Origin: Streptomyces tendae
GTDB taxonomy: Bacteria; Actinomycetota; Actinomycetes; Streptomycetales; Streptomycetaceae
Reading direction: 5' to 3'
Assembly: GCF_014650435.1 (NCBI RefSeq)
Contig: NZ_BMUY01000004.1
Span: forward strand, 434,001-498,000
Length of the DNA: 64,000 nt
Numbering within the stretch: the first letter of the stretch is position 1; every line of letters starts with the position of its first letter. Position numbers and translations under genes: made by a program. The notes under the pieces are model-generated. The model saw only the letters and a list, made by a program, of their open reading frames with translations, was not told the DNA's origin and ran no database searches. Positions 14,818-23,992 of this stretch are shown here, in pieces.

Positions 14818-15749
14818 GTACGGCGACCACCGACGCGACCTTCACCCATCCGGCGCTGTTCTACCGCTCCGAGGCGGAGTACACCGACCGGACGGTGGCG
14901 TTCGTACGGGAGGGCCTGGCCGCGGGCGAGCCGGTCGCGGTGGCCGTGCCCGGACCCAACCTGGAGCTGGTCCGGGCCGGGCTCGGCACGGACGCCCGGG
15001 ACGTCACCTTCCTGGACATGACCGAGGCCGGGCGCAACCCGGGGCGGATCATCCCGGGCGTGCTGAGGGCGTTCGCCGACGGGCACGCGCGGGCCGGGGT
15101 GCGGGTGCGGATCATCGGCGAGCCGGTCTGGGCGGGGCGCAGCGCCGCGGAGTACCCGGCGTGCGCCCAGCACGAGGCGCTGATCAACGCGGCCTTCGCG
15201 GGCCGCGCCGCGACGATCCTGTGCCCGTACGACGAGGCCCGGCTGGCCGCGGACGTCCTCGCCGACGCCCTGATCACCCACCCGACGGTCGTCACGGCGG
15301 GCGGTGAGCGGGTCAGCGAGGAGTACGACTGGCGCGCGGTCGTCGCCCGCTACAACGAGCCGCTCGGGCGCGCTCCCGACGCCGACGTCCTGGTCTTCGG
15401 GCCCGGGGAGCTGCCCGAGGCGCGCCGCTTCGCGGTCGAGCGGGCCGCCTCGCTCGGGCTGACCGGCCGGCGGCTGCAGGACGCGGAGCTGGCGGTGGCC
15501 GAGCTGACCACCAACAGCGTGGTCCACGGCGGCGGCAGCGGCACGGTCGCGGTCTGGTCCGAGGCGGGACAGGTGGTGTGCGAGGTCCGCGACGCGGGTC
15601 GGCTCACGGATCCACTTGCCGGCCGGCGGCCTGCGGAGCACGGGCAGATCGGTGGCCGCGGTCTCCTGCTCGTCCACTACGTGGCCGATCTGGTGCGGAT
15701 CCACACGGCGGACGAGGGCACCGCGGTCCGCTTCTACCTGGGCTTGTGA
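14814..15749 (+). CDS. rsbA: MEDS-domain sensor with HATPase (anti-sigma kinase, RsbA-like)
   Basis: 311 residues. Residues 8-150 form a MEDS/DcmR-type sensory domain (FTHPALFYRSEAEYTDRTVAFVREGLAAGEPVAVAVPG is the diagnostic start). Residues 190-310 are an RsbW-like HATPase_c_2: N-box ELAVAELTTNSVVHGG, G1-like VRDAGRLTDPL, and GGRGLLLVHYVADLV. It matches the anti-sigma factor upstream of Streptomyces sigB and should bind SigB to keep it inactive until stress. It overlaps the STAS gene and is followed by sigB after a SigB-type promoter. The MEDS domain may provide a direct input. Confidence 0.88.
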   Translation: MSTATTDATFTHPALFYRSEAEYTDRTVAFVREGLAAGEPVAVAVPGPNLELVRAGLGTDARDVTFLDMTEAGRNPGRIIPGVLRAFADGHARAGVRVRIIGEPVWAGRSAAEYPACAQHEALINAAFAGRAATILCPYDEARLAADVLADALITHPTVVTAGGERVSEEYDWRAVVARYNEPLGRAPDADVLVFGPGELPEARRFAVERAASLGLTGRRLQDAELAVAELTTNSVVHGGGSGTVAVWSEAGQVVCEVRDAGRLTDPLAGRRPAEHGQIGGRGLLLVHYVADLVRIHTADEGTAVRFYLGL

Positions 15750-15793
15750 TGCACCGTCCGGGACTCCTCTCCGACGTCGTGGCACTCCGCCAG

Positions 15794-15818
15794 GTGTGCG
15801 CGGCCTGACCCGGGGTAG
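15794..15818 (+). promoter_or_regulatory. Candidate autoregulatory SigB promoter
   Basis: GTGT (15794-15797), 15 bases, GGGTAG (15813-15818), close to the GNNT-N14-16-GGGTA(C/T) consensus, 60 bases upstream of the sigB ATG. S. coelicolor sigB has an autoregulated promoter at the same place. Confidence 0.65.
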
Positions 15819-15877
15819 GCGATCGGTCGTCGGCCGACAAGGTGACAACGACGACCGATCCACCGGGAGGGCACATC

Positions 15878-16723
15878 ATGACGACGACGACCGCACAGAC
15901 CACCGAGCACGCCACTACGGACATGCCGGAGATCGCGGACCCGTCCAAGGTGGCGCCCAAGGACGCGCGGGAGTTGTCGAAGCTGTTCTTCGAGCAGCTG
16001 TCGGTGCTGGAGGAGGGCACTCCCGAGCACCAGTACGCCCGCAACACGCTGATCGAGATGAACATGTCCCTGGTCCGCTTCGCGGCCGGCCGGTTCCGCA
16101 GCCGCGGCCCGGAGGAGATGGAGGACATCGTCCAGGTCGGCATGATCGGTCTGATCAAGGCCATCGACCGGTTCGAACTGACCCGCGAGGTCGAGTTCAC
16201 CTCCTTCGCCGTGCCGTACATCGTCGGGGAGATCAAGCGGTTCTTCCGGGACACCTCGTGGGCGGTGCATGTGCCCCGGCGTCTCCAGGAGGCCCGCGTC
16301 CAGCTGGCCCGGGCCACCGAGGAGCTGCGCAGCCGGCTGGGCCGCAACCCCACCACCCAGGAGCTGTCGGAGCTGATGAGCCTCCCGGAGGACGAGGTCG
16401 TCGAGGCCCGGCTGGCGGCCAACGGCTACAACTCCGCCTCCCTGGACGCGGCCATCAACGGCAGTGAGGACGGCGAGTCGGCGCTCGCGGACTTCATCGG
16501 TGCCGACGACGCCGCCCTGGCGCTGGTGGACGACTTCCACGCCCTGGCCCCGATGATCGCCGAGCTGGACGAACGCGACCGGCAGATCATCCACTGGCGG
16601 TTCGTGGAGGAGCTCACCCAGAAGGACATCGGCGAGCGCCTCGGTGTCTCCCAGATGCACGTGTCCCGGCTGATCTCGCGGCTGCTGACCCGACTGCGGG
16701 AGGGCATGCTCAGCACCGCCTGA
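15878..16723 (+). CDS. sigB: General stress sigma factor SigB (SigB/F/G group)
   Basis: 281 residues from the ATG at 15878, chosen over a GTG at 15842 because GGGAGG lies eight bases upstream and the length equals S. coelicolor SigB. Region 2 contains RNTLIEMNMSLVRFAAGRF and EDIVQVGMIGLIKAIDRFE; region 3 VPRRLQEARVQLARATEEL; region 4 LDERDRQIIHWRFVEELTQKDIGERLGVSQMHVSRLISRLLTRL. SigB controls osmotic and oxidative stress genes and differentiation in Streptomyces. It sits behind its STAS/MEDS-kinase regulators and its own promoter-like element, and dpsA, a known target, is 2 kb away. Confidence 0.95.
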   Translation: MTTTTAQTTEHATTDMPEIADPSKVAPKDARELSKLFFEQLSVLEEGTPEHQYARNTLIEMNMSLVRFAAGRFRSRGPEEMEDIVQVGMIGLIKAIDRFELTREVEFTSFAVPYIVGEIKRFFRDTSWAVHVPRRLQEARVQLARATEELRSRLGRNPTTQELSELMSLPEDEVVEARLAANGYNSASLDAAINGSEDGESALADFIGADDAALALVDDFHALAPMIAELDERDRQIIHWRFVEELTQKDIGERLGVSQMHVSRLISRLLTRLREGMLSTA

Positions 16724-16734
16724 GCGGTGGCCCC

Positions 16735-17796
16735 TCAGGCCGCGGTCGTCTTCTTCTTCCGGCGACCGCGGCTGCCGCTGCCACTGCCACTGCCACTGAG
16801 GGCGTCGACGAGTTGCTGGCGGCTCATCTTCGAGCGGCCCGCGATGTCCTGTTCGGTGGCCCGCTGATAGAGCTCTGCCTTGCTCAGCTCCCGCAGCTCC
16901 GCCCGCGTGGAGGCGGTCGGGCGGGCGGACCCGGCGGCCTTCCGCCGCGACCCGGCGGCCTTCTTCCGCTGCGCGGACGGCTTCTTGTCGGCCGAGCCCT
17001 CGCCCGCGTCGCCCGCCCCCTTGGCCTGTTCCAGGCTGCCGCGCAGGACCTCCATCAGGTCGACGACGTTGGTGGCCTCGGGCGCCTCCTCGGCGACGGC
17101 GACCTCCTCGCCCTCGGCCTTGGCCCGGACCAGCTCGCGGACCTTCTCCTGGTAGGTGTCGCGGTAGCGGTCGGGCTCCCAGTCGCCGCTGAGGGCGTCG
17201 ACGAGACGCAACGCCATGTCGAGCTCCTTGCCCCGGCCCACCCGGTCGGACGGCAGTTCCGGCAGCTCCTCGACGGGGTCGCGGACCTCGTCGGCCCAGT
17301 GCAGCGTCTGGAGCAGCAGGACGCGGTCCTCGGCGCGCAGCGCGGTCAGGTACTGCCGGTTGCGCATGACGAAGGTGGCGACGCCCGCCTTGCCGGTCTC
17401 GGCGAGGGCGGTGCGCAGGAGTTCGTAGACCTTGAGGTACTCCTTGCCACGCGGGGCGAGGTAGTAGGTGCGGCCGAAGTAGACCGGCTCGATCCGGTCC
17501 AGGTCAACGAAGTCGGTGATCTCCAGGGTGCGGGAGCGTCCCGGCGCGATCTCGTCGAGTTCGCCGGGCTCCACGACGACGTACTCGCCCTCGCTCACCT
17601 CGTAGCCCTTGACGATGTCGTCGGCGTCGACCTCCTTGCCGGTGCGCTCGTTGACCCGACGGTTGCGGATCCGGTCCGAGGTGCCGCGCTGCAACTGGTG
17701 GAAGTGGACCGTGTGGTCCTCGGTCGCCGTGAACAGACCGACGGGCACCGAGACCAGCCCGAAGGTGATCACGCCTGTCCAGATCGCCCGCGCCAT
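16735..17796 (-). CDS. ku: Ku homodimeric DNA end-binding protein
   Basis: 353 residues from the ATG at 17796. The bacterial Ku core begins [28 protein letters not shown] and includes [37 protein letters not shown] and KTYYLAP-like [15 protein letters not shown]. It forms a ring that threads onto double-strand break ends and recruits LigD. The C-terminus has a Lys/Arg/Ala-rich linker and a SAP-like helix pair ([30 protein letters not shown]), then a Gly/Ser and basic tail. No LigD-type ligase is in the window. It converges on sigB with 11 bases between stops. Confidence 0.96.
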   Translation of the reverse strand: MARAIWTGVITFGLVSVPVGLFTATEDHTVHFHQLQRGTSDRIRNRRVNERTGKEVDADDIVKGYEVSEGEYVVVEPGELDEIAPGRSRTLEITDFVDLDRIEPVYFGRTYYLAPRGKEYLKVYELLRTALAETGKAGVATFVMRNRQYLTALRAEDRVLLLQTLHWADEVRDPVEELPELPSDRVGRGKELDMALRLVDALSGDWEPDRYRDTYQEKVRELVRAKAEGEEVAVAEEAPEATNVVDLMEVLRGSLEQAKGAGDAGEGSADKKPSAQRKKAAGSRRKAAGSARPTASTRAELRELSKAELYQRATEQDIAGRSKMSRQQLVDALSGSGSGSGSRGRRKKKTTAA

Positions 17797-18028
17797 GACC
17801 GTGTGCTCCGTCCGTCCCGTTCGCACCGCCCGGTCCTGCCACGCTGCCATCCGGTCCACGGCCCCGCGCGCCGGACGGAGCACACGGGTGGGCGGCCGGG
17901 TGACAGCGCGCGGATCGGCGGCCGCCGTTGTTCCCTGTGAGGTGTGCGGGACGGCAGACCCGCCCGCGGGTCCGGCCGTCCGAGCCGAACCGCCCCACCG
18001 TCGAACGAAGCCGAACAGAGGGACGCCC

Positions 18029-19150
18029 ATGAGCTGTCGTGTGCAGCCGATCACCCGCGAGGAGCATCTTCGCTTCGTCACGGCCCGGCCTTCCGTGAGT
18101 CACCTCCAAGTCCCCTCCTGGGGGGACGTGAAGCCCGACTGGCGGGCCGAGAGCCTGGGGTGGTTCGACGAGGGCGGACAGCTGGTGGGCGCCGGACTGG
18201 TGCTGCTGCGGCCGCTGCCGCGGCTCAGGCGGTACCTGGCCTACCTGCCCGAGGGTCCGGTCATCGACTGGACGGCGGACGGTCTGGAGCGGTGGCTGGA
18301 GCCGATGCTCGCCCACCTGAGGGAACGCGGTGCCTTCACGGTGCGGATGGGGCCGCCGGTGGTGACCAGGCGCTGGAGCGCCGACGCGGTCAAGGCGGCG
18401 ATCGCCGACCCGGAGGCCCGGCGGCTGGACGACGTGGAGGCGACGGAGCGCGAGCCCGGGGCCGACGACATCGCCGAGCGGCTGCGCCGGATGGGCTGGC
18501 GGCGCACCGAGCCGGGCGGTGCGGACGGCTTCGCCGCGGGCCAGCCGCGCCACGTGTGCCAGGTACCGCTCGCCGGGCGGTCGCTGGAGCAGCTGCAGAA
18601 CGGCTTCAACCAGCAGTGGCGGCGCAACATCAAGAAGGCCGAGAAGGCCGGCGTCAAGGTCGTCCGGGGCGACGCGGAGGATCTGCCCGCGTTCTACGAG
18701 CTGTACGTGGAGACCGCGCGACGGGACCGGTTCGTGCCGCGCCCCCTCGCCTACTTCCAGCGCATGTGGCAGGCGCTGACGGCCGAGGACCCGGACCGCA
18801 TGCGCCTGTACCTCGCCCACCACGACGGGGAGGTGCTCGCCGCGGCCACGATGCTGACGGTCGGCGAACACGTCTGGTACTCCTACGGCGCGTCCACCGG
18901 CCGACGCCGCGAGGTGCAGCCCAACAACGCCCTGCAGTGGCGGATGATGTGCGACGCCCGGGAACTGGGCGCTGCCGTCTACGACTTCCGCGGCATCACC
19001 GACACCCTGGACGAGGACAACCACCTGCTGGGGCTGCTGCGGTTCAAGGTCGGCGCCGGCGGACAGGCAGTCGAGTACCTGGGCGAGTGGGACTATGCAC
19101 TGAACAGGGTGCTGCACAAGGCTGTGTCCCTGTACATGGCGCGCCGCTGA
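18029..19150 (+). CDS. FemX/MurM-type aminoacyltransferase
   Basis: 373 residues from the ATG at 18029 (AGAGGGA upstream). A FemAB-family protein with two GNAT-like halves: [18 protein letters not shown] and [28 protein letters not shown] in the first; [40 protein letters not shown] and [29 protein letters not shown] in the second. These enzymes use aminoacyl-tRNA to add the branch residue (glycine in Streptomyces) to lipid II. It may be a paralogue rather than the essential FemX. Followed 25 bases later by a glutamine amidotransferase. Confidence 0.88.
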   Translation: MSCRVQPITREEHLRFVTARPSVSHLQVPSWGDVKPDWRAESLGWFDEGGQLVGAGLVLLRPLPRLRRYLAYLPEGPVIDWTADGLERWLEPMLAHLRERGAFTVRMGPPVVTRRWSADAVKAAIADPEARRLDDVEATEREPGADDIAERLRRMGWRRTEPGGADGFAAGQPRHVCQVPLAGRSLEQLQNGFNQQWRRNIKKAEKAGVKVVRGDAEDLPAFYELYVETARRDRFVPRPLAYFQRMWQALTAEDPDRMRLYLAHHDGEVLAAATMLTVGEHVWYSYGASTGRRREVQPNNALQWRMMCDARELGAAVYDFRGITDTLDEDNHLLGLLRFKVGAGGQAVEYLGEWDYALNRVLHKAVSLYMARR

Positions 19151-19175
19151 AGGGCGTGCGGCGAGGGGGTGGGAG

Positions 19176-19877
19176 ATGGCACGGCTCCTGGTGGTGCAGA
19201 ACCATCGGGGCGGCGGACCGGGCCGGTTCGGCGACTGGCTGGTCGCGGGCGGGGTGTCGCTGGACGTGGTGCACGCGTATGCCGGTGCGGCTCTCCCCCG
19301 GCGTGCGGCGCACGACGGCGTGCTGGTGCTCGGCGGCGGCTATCTGCCCGACGACGACGCACGTGCTCCCTGGCTCGCGCAGACCCGGGTCCTGGTCGCC
19401 GAGGCGGTGGAGCGGGGCGCCCCGGTCTTCGGGATCTGTCTCGGCGGGCAGCTCCTCGCCCAGGTCGCCGGCGGCACGGTGCGCGGTCGGCACGGCGAAC
19501 CGGAGTTCGGCAGCACCCCGTTGGCCCTGCGGTCCGAGGCCGGTGACGATCCGCTCTTCGCAGGGCTGCCGGAGCGGGTGACGGCGATCGAGCACCACCA
19601 GGACGCCGTCACCGCCCTGCCGCCCGGCGCGGCGTGGCTCATGTCGAGTGAGCGGTGCCCGTACCAGGCGTTCCGGGTCGGTGAGCGGGCGTGGGGCGTG
19701 CAGTTCCACCCCGAGGCGGGGGCGGACCGGGTCGGGTCGTGGGACGCCGACCGGCTCCGGGCCCGGGGGCTGGACCCGGTGGAGCTCGCCCGCCGGGCGG
19801 AACGGGACGAGCCCGCGGCCGAGGCGGTCTGGCGCGAGGTGGCCGGTCGTTTCGCGGCGCTCGTCGTCGGGTCGTGA
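19176..19877 (+). CDS. Class I glutamine amidotransferase
   Basis: 233 residues. The nucleophile elbow VFGICLGGQLLAQVAGG provides the catalytic Cys, and WGVQFHPEAG the His-Glu pair, so the triad is intact. The N-terminus MARLLVVQNHRGGGPGRFGDWL resembles GMP-synthase-like GATase1 proteins. No synthetase partner is encoded next to it, and the glutaminase domain stands alone as in gamma-glutamyl hydrolase-like members of the family. Likely co-transcribed with the FemX-like gene; the acceptor of the released ammonia is unknown. Confidence 0.87.
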   Translation: MARLLVVQNHRGGGPGRFGDWLVAGGVSLDVVHAYAGAALPRRAAHDGVLVLGGGYLPDDDARAPWLAQTRVLVAEAVERGAPVFGICLGGQLLAQVAGGTVRGRHGEPEFGSTPLALRSEAGDDPLFAGLPERVTAIEHHQDAVTALPPGAAWLMSSERCPYQAFRVGERAWGVQFHPEAGADRVGSWDADRLRARGLDPVELARRAERDEPAAEAVWREVAGRFAALVVGS

Positions 19878-19895
19878 GCCCGGCCCCCATGGGTT

Positions 19896-21062
19896 TCAGC
19901 CCGCGAAGGCGCGCCGGTCGGCGAAGGCCAGCTTGGCGAAGCGTTCGCCGATGAGGCGGTGGGTGGCGGCGTCCGGGTGGATGCCGTCCGGCAGGGGCAG
20001 GTCCGCCGCGTCGGTCTCTCCGTAGAGTTCGCGGCCGTCGAGGTGGTACAGGTTCTCGTCGTCGGCGGCCCGCTGGGTGACGATCCGGGACAGCTCGTCC
20101 CGGATGACGTTCAGGGTCAGCTTCCCGCTCGCGCGTTCCGCCGGGTCGCCCGTGGCGACGAAGCGTACGCCGCCGTCCGTGAAGTCGGGGGCGAGGGGGC
20201 CCGGGGTGTCCTCGTGCACGGGGCACAGGATGGGCGAGACGACCAGCAGCGGGGCGGTGGGGTGGCCCTCTCGGATGGTGTCCAGGAAGCCGTGCACGGC
20301 GGGGCCGAAGGCGCGCAGGCGCATGAGGTCGGCGTTGACCACGTTGATGCCGATCTTGACGCTGATCAGGTCGGCGGGGGTGTCGCGCATGGCCCGTGCG
20401 GTGAACGGGTCGAGCAGGGCGCCGCCGCCCAGGCCCAGGTTGACCAGTTCGACGCCGCCGAGGGAGGCGGCGAGGGCGGGCCAGGTGGTGGTGGGGCTCG
20501 CGGCGTCGGAGCCGTGGCTGATCGAGCTGCCGTGGTGCAGCCAGACCCGACGGCCGGGGTCCGGGGCGGGCTCGACGGGGGCGTCGGTGCGCAGGGCGAC
20601 GAGTTCGGTGGTCTCGTTGTGCGGCAGCCAGATCTCGATGTCCTTGTCGCCCTCGGGCAGGTCCGCGAAGCGCAGGGTGCCGACCGGGCCGGGCTCGACG
20701 CCCGCCGTGCCGGTGGTCATGTCGATGGTCAGGGTGTTGCCGCCCGCGACACTGCCCCGGCCCGCCGGGCGGCCGTCGACGAGCAGGTCGTACACACCGT
20801 CCGGGCGCGGCGGGGCACCGACGTAGGCCCGCTTGGTGGGCAGGGTGTCCAGTTCGAGGGCGGTGGCGCGGGTGCGCAGGGTCAGGCGTACGCCGGAGGG
20901 CTGGGACTCGGCCATGGCCAGCTGTCCGTCGTTGTTCTGTGCCCGGGCCGAGGCGGGGAGCCGGTGGGGCAGCAGGCCGTGCTCGGTGCGCTCCAGGTCG
21001 AGGGCGCCCCGCAGCAGGTCCCGGGTGATGGGCGTGGTGATCCAGTCGTCCGTGGTGCGCAT
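19896..21062 (-). CDS. SGNH/GDSL hydrolase with N-terminal beta domain
   Basis: 388 residues from the ATG at 21062 (GGAGGCGAC directly upstream). The first 170 residues are beta-rich, the rest an SGNH esterase: block I WLHHGSSISHGSD with the nucleophile Ser, a middle Gly/Asn region (LVNLGLGGGALLDPF; SVKIGINVVNADLMRLR) and the C-terminal DGIHPDAATH with the Asp-His pair. No signal peptide, so cytoplasmic. Likely a carbohydrate or lipid esterase. An AT-rich palindrome-containing region separates it from the divergent GlxA-like regulator, whose DJ-1 domain may sense a related compound. Confidence 0.87.
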   Translation of the reverse strand: MRTTDDWITTPITRDLLRGALDLERTEHGLLPHRLPASARAQNNDGQLAMAESQPSGVRLTLRTRATALELDTLPTKRAYVGAPPRPDGVYDLLVDGRPAGRGSVAGGNTLTIDMTTGTAGVEPGPVGTLRFADLPEGDKDIEIWLPHNETTELVALRTDAPVEPAPDPGRRVWLHHGSSISHGSDAASPTTTWPALAASLGGVELVNLGLGGGALLDPFTARAMRDTPADLISVKIGINVVNADLMRLRAFGPAVHGFLDTIREGHPTAPLLVVSPILCPVHEDTPGPLAPDFTDGGVRFVATGDPAERASGKLTLNVIRDELSRIVTQRAADDENLYHLDGRELYGETDAADLPLPDGIHPDAATHRLIGERFAKLAFADRRAFAG

Positions 21063-21123
21063 GTCGCCTCCGGCGGTGGTGCGGCTGCCTGTGCGGCATC
21101 TTCCGTTACGCATTATGCAGTCA

Positions 21124-21146
21124 CCTAATACACTTAGGCAAATTGC
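21124..21146. promoter_or_regulatory. AT-rich double palindrome between SGNH hydrolase and GlxA-like regulator
   Basis: CCTAA-TACAC-TTAGG (21124-21138) followed by the overlapping GCAA-A-TTGC (21138-21146), in a stretch far richer in A+T than its surroundings. This is a plausible operator and promoter for the divergent pair, perhaps for the AraC-type regulator itself. Confidence 0.5.
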
Positions 21147-21255
21147 TTACCAGAGCAGGAAGTCTCGCCCGTCTTCCTGTGGCAGGAGTGACGGGTTTCA
21201 ACGGGAAAACGCCACAGCCGCCGGTCGCCCGCACGTGTGGAGGTACGTTCCGGCC

Positions 21256-22194
21256 ATGCACACCGTCGCCGTTCTCGCGCTGGACCGGGTGATCCCGTTC
21301 GACCTGTCCACGCCGATCGAGGTCTTCACCCGTACCCGGCTCCCCGACGGCCGTCCCGGCTACCGGATCCGGGTGTGCGCCGAGCACCCCGAGATCGACG
21401 CCGGCGTGTTCACGCTGCGCGCGCCCTGGGGACTGGACGGGCTGCGGGAGGCGGACACCGTCATCGTGCCGGGTACGGCCACCCCCGCCGACCCGCTCTC
21501 CCCCGCCGTCCGCGACGCGCTGCGCACGGCCGCCCGGAACGGCGCACGGATCGCCTCCATCTGCTCCGGCACCTTCCCGCTGGCCGCCACCGGACTGCTG
21601 GACGGGCTGCGTGCCACCACCCACTGGCTCGCCGCCGAGGCCCTGGCCGACGCCCATCCGGACATCGATGTCGACCCGGACGTCCTGTACGTCGACAACG
21701 GCCAGGTCCTCACCTCGGCCGGAGCCGCCGCGGGCCTGGACCTGTGCCTGCACATGATCCGGCGCGACTACGGCTCGGCGGTCGCCGCACACGCCGCCCG
21801 GCTGTCGGTGATGCCGCTGGAACGCGAGGGCGGCCAGGCGCAGTTCATCGTCCACGACTGTCCGCCCGTGCCCCGCGGTTCCGCCCTCGAACCCCTGCTC
21901 ACCTGGCTGCGGGAGGACCTGGCCCGCGACCTCTCCCTCGCCGACATCGCCGCGCACGCCGGGATGAGCACGCGGACGCTGATCCGCCGCTTCCGGGAGC
22001 AGACCGGCAGCACTCCGCTGCAGTGGCTGCACCGTGCCCGGGTCCGGCAGGCGCAGCACCTGCTGGAGACGACGGAGCACTCCGTGGAGCGCATCGCCGC
22101 CCAGGTCGGCTTCGGCTCGCCGACGGCCTTCCGCGACCGCTTCAAGCGCACCACCGGAGTCAGCCCCCACGCCTACCGGCGCAGCTTCGGCTGA
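21256..22194 (+). CDS. GlxA-family AraC-type regulator with DJ-1/PfpI domain
   Basis: 312 residues from the ATG at 21256. The N-terminal DJ-1/PfpI-like domain (MHTVAVLALDRVIPFDLSTPIEVF, and RIASICSGTFPLAATGLLDG with Cys at the elbow) is followed by two AraC helix-turn-helices (LSLADIAAHAGMSTRTLIRRFREQTG and VERIAAQVGFGSPTAFRDRFKRTTG). In this subfamily the amidotransferase-like domain is a sensor without catalysis. It is divergent from the SGNH hydrolase and probably controls it. Confidence 0.92.
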   Translation: MHTVAVLALDRVIPFDLSTPIEVFTRTRLPDGRPGYRIRVCAEHPEIDAGVFTLRAPWGLDGLREADTVIVPGTATPADPLSPAVRDALRTAARNGARIASICSGTFPLAATGLLDGLRATTHWLAAEALADAHPDIDVDPDVLYVDNGQVLTSAGAAAGLDLCLHMIRRDYGSAVAAHAARLSVMPLEREGGQAQFIVHDCPPVPRGSALEPLLTWLREDLARDLSLADIAAHAGMSTRTLIRRFREQTGSTPLQWLHRARVRQAQHLLETTEHSVERIAAQVGFGSPTAFRDRFKRTTGVSPHAYRRSFG

Positions 22195-22272
22195 CGCCGA
22201 TGCCCCGGCGCAGTGCCCCGGGTGGGCCCGCTCCGGGTCGCGGGGCCGCCCGGGTGACCGTAGACAGAAGGC

Positions 22273-22848
22273 ATGGGCGCAGGCAGCGAGGGAACCGGTG
22301 ACGACATGTCGCGGCCTCACCTGGTCACGTTCGGGCACGGCACCGCGAGCCGCGCGGAACTGGCCGGACTGCTGCGTGGTGCCGGTGTCGCCTCCGTGGT
22401 CGACGTCAGGACCGCCCCCGGCAGCCGCCGCGACCCCGACCTGCTGCGGGAGCGACTGGCCCGGTGGTTGCCCGAGGAGGGCCTGGCCTACCGGTGGGAG
22501 CGGCGTCTGGGCGGTTTCCGCAAGCCGGCGCCCGACTCGCCCGACGTCGTCTGGCGCAACGCCTCCTTCCGGGCGTACGCGGGGCACACCCGGTCGCCGG
22601 AGTTCGTCGCCGCCATGGACGAGTTGCTGGCCCGGGCGGCACACGAGCGCACCGCGGTCATGTGCGGCGAGGCGGTGTGGTGGCGGTGCCACCGGCGCCT
22701 CATCGCCGACTTCGCCGTGCTGGCCCGCGGCATCCCCGCGGACCACCTCATGCACGACGGCCGTCTGACGGCCCACTCCCCCACCCCGGGTGCCCGGCTG
22801 CGGACGGACGGCCTGCTCGTCTACGACGACGTGGCGGCGGCGAAGTAG
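22273..22848 (+). CDS. DUF488 family protein
   Basis: 191 residues from the ATG at 22273; an alternative ATG at 22306 would remove 11. DUF488 landmarks: LVTFGHGTASRAELAGLLRGAGVASVVDVRTAPGS at the start, YRWERRLGGFRK in the middle, and the C-terminal MCGEAVWWRCHRRLIAD, matching the family C-x-E...C-H-R pattern. Catalytic activity is unproven for the family. It has no close operon partner; the next gene begins 95 bases later. Confidence 0.85.
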   Translation: MGAGSEGTGDDMSRPHLVTFGHGTASRAELAGLLRGAGVASVVDVRTAPGSRRDPDLLRERLARWLPEEGLAYRWERRLGGFRKPAPDSPDVVWRNASFRAYAGHTRSPEFVAAMDELLARAAHERTAVMCGEAVWWRCHRRLIADFAVLARGIPADHLMHDGRLTAHSPTPGARLRTDGLLVYDDVAAAK

Positions 22849-22900
22849 GCCGCCAGCCGCATTGACGCCGGGGCGGTCCCGGCGGGCGGCGGGCACGACG

Positions 22901-22930
22901 GCGAAGGACGACGAAGGACGGCGAAGGACG
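22901..22930 (+). repeat. Three 10-bp tandem repeats
   Basis: Three consecutive decamers GCGAAGGACG / ACGAAGGACG / GCGAAGGACG directly before the start of the coiled-coil gene. Because they are purine-rich they could add extra ribosome-binding-like sequence or be subject to copy-number slippage. Confidence 0.7.
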
Positions 22931-22943
22931 GAGGCCGGAGGCC

Positions 22944-23897
22944 ATGCAGCGCAAGGGCGGGCGTCGCCGGGACACGGACGGCCAGGACTCGGGAGCGGTC
23001 GAGCAGGTCCTGGACGAGCTCTACGCCACGCCTCCGTCCGCCTTCGTCTCCCGCCGTGAGGAACGCGCCGCGGCCGCCAGAACGGCCGGCCGCAAGGAGG
23101 ACGCCCGCCGCATCCACGCCGCCCGCCGGCCCACGCTCGCCGCGTGGGCGGCCAATCTGCTGACGCGCTCCCGGGCGGAGGAGACCCGGCGGTTCCTGGA
23201 GTTGGGACAGGCACTGCGCGAGGCACACCGCACCCTGGACACCGCCGGACTCAAGGAGCTCTCGGCGCAACGCCGGCGCATCGTCGCCGCTCTCTCCCGG
23301 CAGGCCGCCCAACTCGCCGGCGAGGCCGGGCAGCGGCTCTCCCCGGCGGCGCAGCGGGAGGTCGAGTCGACCCTGCGCGCGGTCCTCGCGGACCCCGGCG
23401 CGGCCGACCGGTGGGCCGAAGGACGCCTGGAGGTCGCCCTGACACCGCCCTCGGACTTTCCCTCGGGCACCGCTCCGGCGGAACCCGCCCGGACCGAACC
23501 CGGGCCGCGGCCACGACCGAAGTCCCGCGGCACCGCTACCGGCACCCGGGCGAAGGACGAACTCGCCGAGCGGCGCCGCAAACGGCGGGAGGAGTTGCAG
23601 CGGGCCGAGCAGGAGGCCGAGCGGGCCGCACGGCAGCTGCGGGACGCACGCGCCGAAGAGGCCGACGCGCAGGAGTCACTGCGCCGGTCCGACGACGAAC
23701 TGGGCCGGGTACGCGAGACGGTGGCCACCGCCGAGGAGCGGCTGCGCGCGGCACACGAGGACCTCGACCGGGCCGAACGGGAACGGCGGGAGGCCGAGCA
23801 GCGGGGCCGTACGGCAGCGGACGCCCTCGCCGGTGCCGAGCGGGACGCACGGGCGAGCGCGCGCCGGGTGGACCGTTTGACCGGCCGGGGCAGGTAA
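22944..23897 (+). CDS. Coiled-coil protein of unknown function
   Basis: 317 residues, family not recognised. Residues 15-165 are helical (VEQVLDELYATPPSAFVSRREERAAAART; RPTLAAWAANLLTRSR), followed by a Pro-rich hinge (about 170-200) and a 100-residue coiled coil of Glu/Arg/Ala heptads (ELAERRRKRREELQRAEQEA onwards). No signal peptide or membrane span. Comparable proteins are present in many Streptomyces as hypothetical proteins. The ATG has GGAGGCC next to it and lies just after the decamer repeats. A structural or nucleoid role is possible but unproven. Confidence 0.75.
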   Translation: MQRKGGRRRDTDGQDSGAVEQVLDELYATPPSAFVSRREERAAAARTAGRKEDARRIHAARRPTLAAWAANLLTRSRAEETRRFLELGQALREAHRTLDTAGLKELSAQRRRIVAALSRQAAQLAGEAGQRLSPAAQREVESTLRAVLADPGAADRWAEGRLEVALTPPSDFPSGTAPAEPARTEPGPRPRPKSRGTATGTRAKDELAERRRKRREELQRAEQEAERAARQLRDARAEEADAQESLRRSDDELGRVRETVATAEERLRAAHEDLDRAERERREAEQRGRTAADALAGAERDARASARRVDRLTGRGR

Positions 23898-23912
23898 TAC
23901 GGCTCGTCCGAT

Positions 23913-23928
23913 TGAGTACTCGTACTCA
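23913..23928. promoter_or_regulatory. Palindrome upstream of the lipoprotein gene
   Basis: TGAGTA-CTCG-TACTCA, perfect 6-base arms with an inner GAGTACTC palindrome, 65 bases upstream of the lipoprotein GTG. Probably an operator; the regulator is unknown, though the H1-like regulator two genes on is a candidate. Confidence 0.5.
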
Positions 23929-23992
23929 TGAGGTGCTTCCCCCCACCGGGGGACGCTTGCCGCACCAGTCACCCCCCCCCAGGGAGTCAACC

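Noticed and set aside
16735-17796. Ku as part of a defence island
   Set aside because: No nuclease, ligase or other defence gene nearby; the neighbours are stress and envelope genes.
22901-22930. Short tandem repeats as a CRISPR-like array
   Set aside because: The units are contiguous, 10 bases long and only three; there are no spacers and no cas genes.
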